From contig JAGCZE010000223.1 of NCBI GenBank assembly GCA_017960415.1, positions 1 to 8,720 on the forward strand: a DNA stretch of 8,720 bases, in the 5' to 3' direction. Shown in pieces: positions 6,625 through 8,720 of the stretch. The notes beneath the pieces were generated by a model. It was not told where the DNA came from. It saw only the letters and a list, made by a program, of their open reading frames with translations, and searched no databases. The stretch is from Lachnospiraceae bacterium (GTDB taxonomy: Bacteria > Bacillota_A > Clostridia > Lachnospirales > Lachnospiraceae). Within the stretch, counting starts at the first letter, position 1. The number at the start of each line of letters is the position of its first letter. The position numbers and the translations under genes were made by a program.

Positions 6625-8103
6625 ATGAAAGTACTGCTTGCGAATCCCGAAACTTCGCGGTCATTCTACGATTTTGCGGGTATCATAGACGACGAGCCTT
6701 ATGAGCTCGAGTGTCTGCAGGCTCATTTGAAAAGCAGAGAGATTGACTCTGTCATATGGGACGGTCAGTTTGACAAGGATTTCAGAAGGGCATTTGACGA
6801 ATACCGGCCGGATTACGTTTATTTCTGCGGTAGAACAAGGCAGGAGAATTTCATAAAGGAATATTGCAGATACTGCAAGGCTTATCCCGAGGAAGGCCCT
6901 GTAAAGAAGAAAAAAGCGGGTTTTGTAAATATCACGATGAAGAGCGATCCTGCAGAAACAGGAAAACACAGTGCCGTAACAATCGTCGGCGGGATCCATG
7001 CACAGAACTGCCCCGAGCGTTTTCATGAGGATTATATCGATTATATCGTTTCAAGCTTCGATCCGGATGCTGTTTCGGGCATCATAGAGGGCAAGGATCC
7101 GGGCAGTATTCCGGGGCTGAGTTGGAAGGACGGGCTTTCAATCCGTAACTATACAGAAAAGGAGCGCGCTGAGCTGCGTTCCGGTGATAGTATTGGCGAA
7201 ACCGGTGAAATCTGGCACTGCAATGAAAAGGTACCCTACGACATTAAGAATATGCCTTGGGCGGATCGGACGAATTTCTACAAATACGGTGAAAAATACT
7301 GCTATCTTGAGCTGCGTCCCATCGCAGTCATACGTACAGCTTACTCCTGCCCATATTCGTGTGCTTTCTGTTATCGCAACAGGCTAAACTGCCACAGATA
7401 TACGGCAAAGGATATCGAAGATGTTGTGAGTGAGATCGAGAGCATCGACTGTGAAAATATTTATATTATCGATGATGATTTCCTCGTAAATATCCACAGG
7501 CTCGAGCGTTTTATCGCGCTGATCAAAGAACGGGATATCCGGAAGAAATATGTGTGCTTCGGCAGGGCGGATTTTATCGCAAAATATCCCCATGTCATAA
7601 AGAAGCTGGCAGAGATCGGGTTTTATTATATCCTGACGGGACTGGAGTATATCGAGAACCGCCGCCTGAATGATACCAATAAGCGAAACAATGTCAATAT
7701 CAACGTGCGCGCGTTGAAGATATGTGAGGAAAACGGGATCAACATGATGGGGATGTTCATTACCGATCTTGATTTTACCGCACACGATTTCAGCAATCTG
7801 TACAAATGGATCCGTCATTTTGACTTAAAACACGTGGCGATCTCGATCTATACGCCAGAAATGTGTCTTGAGAATTTTGCCGATTATAAGGACAGGCTGA
7901 TCACGGAGGATCCGGCGGAGTGGGATTATCTGCATGTTGTGGCCGAACCTGAGAATTTAAGCGTACGGAAGTACTATTTTTACTACCACATACTTCTGAT
8001 CAAGCTGTTCCTGCGGGCAAAGAGGCAGGGAGTATACGACTTTATGGACTATAAGGCATTCATTAAGTCATTTTTGAAGAACCTGTTCCGGTTCGGTGGA
8101 TGA
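6625..8103 (+). CDS. B12-binding-domain radical SAM protein, substrate unknown
   Basis: 492-residue protein with an N-terminal cobalamin-binding-type Rossmann domain and a radical SAM core. The N-terminus (MKVLLANPE) and VTIVGGIHA (118-126) are typical of the B12-binding domain in this class; the DxHxxG motif of base-off cobalamin enzymes is not seen, as in many BchE-like relatives. The iron-sulfur cluster motif is SCPYSCAFCYR, with C242, C246 and C249 (CX3CX2C). Further core landmarks are IIDDDFL at 281-287 and LTGLEYI at 337-343. The C-terminal end (about 449-488) is rich in aromatic, hydrophobic and basic residues and could form an amphipathic, membrane-associating helix. Relatives methylate, cyclise or rearrange tetrapyrroles, hopanoids, phosphonates and antibiotics, so no substrate can be assigned. 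A strong GAGGA (6611-6615) precedes the ATG, 19 nt after the GH13 stop. Confidence 0.9.
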   Translation: MKVLLANPETSRSFYDFAGIIDDEPYELECLQAHLKSREIDSVIWDGQFDKDFRRAFDEYRPDYVYFCGRTRQENFIKEYCRYCKAYPEEGPVKKKKAGFVNITMKSDPAETGKHSAVTIVGGIHAQNCPERFHEDYIDYIVSSFDPDAVSGIIEGKDPGSIPGLSWKDGLSIRNYTEKERAELRSGDSIGETGEIWHCNEKVPYDIKNMPWADRTNFYKYGEKYCYLELRPIAVIRTAYSCPYSCAFCYRNRLNCHRYTAKDIEDVVSEIESIDCENIYIIDDDFLVNIHRLERFIALIKERDIRKKYVCFGRADFIAKYPHVIKKLAEIGFYYILTGLEYIENRRLNDTNKRNNVNINVRALKICEENGINMMGMFITDLDFTAHDFSNLYKWIRHFDLKHVAISIYTPEMCLENFADYKDRLITEDPAEWDYLHVVAEPENLSVRKYYFYYHILLIKLFLRAKRQGVYDFMDYKAFIKSFLKNLFRFGG

Positions 8104-8135
8104 AGAGACTGCAGTAAGTAGATGGCAGGACGTCC

Positions 8136-8175
8136 GGAAGAAGTGGAAAACGTCGCTTCATTCCAGTGATTTTTT
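8136..8175 (+). terminator. Possible weak intrinsic terminator after the radical SAM gene
   Basis: A stem of about eight pairs with one bulge (8136-8143 with 8156-8164) and a 12-base loop precedes a six-T tract. The stem is only moderately GC-rich and the T tract is separated from it by five bases, so efficiency is doubtful. Confidence 0.28.
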
Positions 8176-8211
8176 GTGAATCGGTATATTAGGAAAATAT
8201 TCAGCATGGAT

Positions 8212-8220
8212 GGGAGAGAG
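8212..8220 (+). promoter_or_regulatory. Ribosome binding site favouring the ATG at 8227
   Basis: The purine run GGGAGAGAG ends 6 nt before the ATG at 8227. An in-frame ATG at 8206 would add seven residues (MDGREYR) but has only AGGA 11 nt upstream; the 8227 start also places the first beta strand (NIYVVLI) at the N-terminus. Confidence 0.55.
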
Positions 8221-8226
8221 TATCGG

Positions 8227-8720
8227 ATGCAGAATATCTACGTGGTTTTGATAGAATCATATACGGGGCTTGGGAAGCTTCTGAAGAAATTCACAGGTTA
8301 CCGGTACGAGCATATAGCCGTGAGCCTGGACAAGAGCCTGACGGAGTTTTATTCGTATTCACGCAGGCAGCATCATCACCCGTTTGCGGCGGGATTTATG
8401 AAGGAATATCGCGATTATTACGCATTTGAGGAATACCGGAAGTTCTATGCGAAGGTATTTGCGATACCTGTGACAGATGAGGAAATGGCGCGGATCCGGG
8501 ATTTTATCGTGCAGTGCGGCCGGGATAGGGAGCAGATGTTCAATCTGTTTGCTATGGTCACAACTCCGCTGATCCATGGTTTCAGGCTGTACAAGGCACA
8601 TAACTGCATGGACTTTACGGCCAAAGTTATCGAACTGGCAGGTGTGGGGCTTGCAAAGCCGTATTATAAATATTCAATCCCCGATATAGAGGAACTGCTT
8701 GCATATCTGCCGCATAAGGA
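8227..8720 (+). CDS. Permuted NlpC/P60-like (YiiX-type) cysteine hydrolase, 3'-truncated
   Basis: Open frame of 164 complete codons running off the right edge. It resembles the circularly permuted papain-fold NlpC/P60 proteins, in which the catalytic histidine precedes the cysteine. Visible are a first strand NIYVVLIES, then TGYRYEHIAVSLD with candidate catalytic H29, the segment FYSYSRR...HPFAAGFMKE (41-60) that matches the Y-S-F/Y-G/S-R pattern of these proteins, and HNCMDFTAKVIE with candidate nucleophile C127. No signal peptide or membrane segment is seen, so an intracellular role is likely, such as amide or thioester hydrolysis on peptide, lipid or acylated substrates rather than cell-wall lysis. 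The motif IPDIEELL near 151-158 is close to the usual C-terminus, so little is probably missing. It is 123 nt after the radical SAM gene on the same strand. Specific substrate unknown. Confidence 0.72.
   Translation, partial: MQNIYVVLIESYTGLGKLLKKFTGYRYEHIAVSLDKSLTEFYSYSRRQHHHPFAAGFMKEYRDYYAFEEYRKFYAKVFAIPVTDEEMARIRDFIVQCGRDREQMFNLFAMVTTPLIHGFRLYKAHNCMDFTAKVIELAGVGLAKPYYKYSIPDIEELLAYLPHK

Larger units (their letters stand above)
8104..8226 (+). other. Intergenic region with weak terminator and promoter candidates
   Basis: The longest non-coding gap in the window. An imperfect hairpin can be drawn between GGAAGAAG (8136-8143) and CTTCATTCC (8156-8164, one bulged base), followed five bases later by six T at 8170-8175. 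A TATATT hexamer at 8185-8190 matches a sigma-A -10 box at five of six positions but has no convincing -35 partner. Together they hint at a transcription boundary, but each is weak. Confidence 0.4.

Noticed and set aside
6431..6628. Small + strand open frame overlapping the end of the GH13 gene
   Set aside because: It is an alternative frame of the GH13 C-terminal domain, rich in Arg, Cys and Gly, with no ribosome binding site.

Overview
This window looks like chromosomal DNA of a Gram-positive anaerobe of the Clostridia, most likely a Lachnospiraceae-type gut or rumen bacterium. The support is indirect: every gene has a purine-rich Shine-Dalgarno sequence, base composition is balanced, AGA/AGG and ATA codons are frequent, and the gene mix fits that group (a CstA-family transporter, a DUF4037 protein, a cytoplasmic cyclomaltodextrinase-like GH13 enzyme and a B12-binding radical SAM protein). 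No rRNA, tRNA, CRISPR array, insertion sequence or phage gene was seen.

All eight genes are on the + strand and fill almost the whole window. In order: a 5'-truncated CstA/BtsT-family transporter (3-1190); a DUF4037 nucleotidyltransferase-fold protein (1239-2189); SurE 5'/3'-nucleotidase (2209-2925); a xylose-isomerase-like TIM-barrel sugar isomerase/epimerase (2955-3776); an FMN-dependent alpha-hydroxy-acid dehydrogenase-like protein (3766-4686, overlapping its neighbour by 11 nt); a GH13 neopullulanase/cyclomaltodextrinase-type enzyme (4731-6605); a cobalamin-binding-type radical SAM protein (6625-8103); and a 3'-truncated permuted NlpC/P60-like protein (8227-8720 and beyond). Gaps between the first seven genes are 48 nt or less, so they could be one transcript. 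The only larger gap (8104-8226) holds a weak candidate terminator and a weak -10-like hexamer, so the last gene may be a separate unit.

Functionally the set suggests carbon scavenging or a slow-growth programme: import of small carbon compounds (CstA), nucleotide dephosphorylation (SurE), sugar or 2-oxo-acid isomerisation (TIM barrel), hydroxy-acid oxidation (FMN enzyme) and breakdown of internalised maltodextrins (GH13). This link is an inference from gene names and order. The least explained parts are the tightly coupled TIM-barrel/FMN pair, the radical SAM protein of unknown substrate, and the GH13 enzyme with an Ala/Gly-rich insertion inside its catalytic domain. No clear new defence or mobile system is visible.
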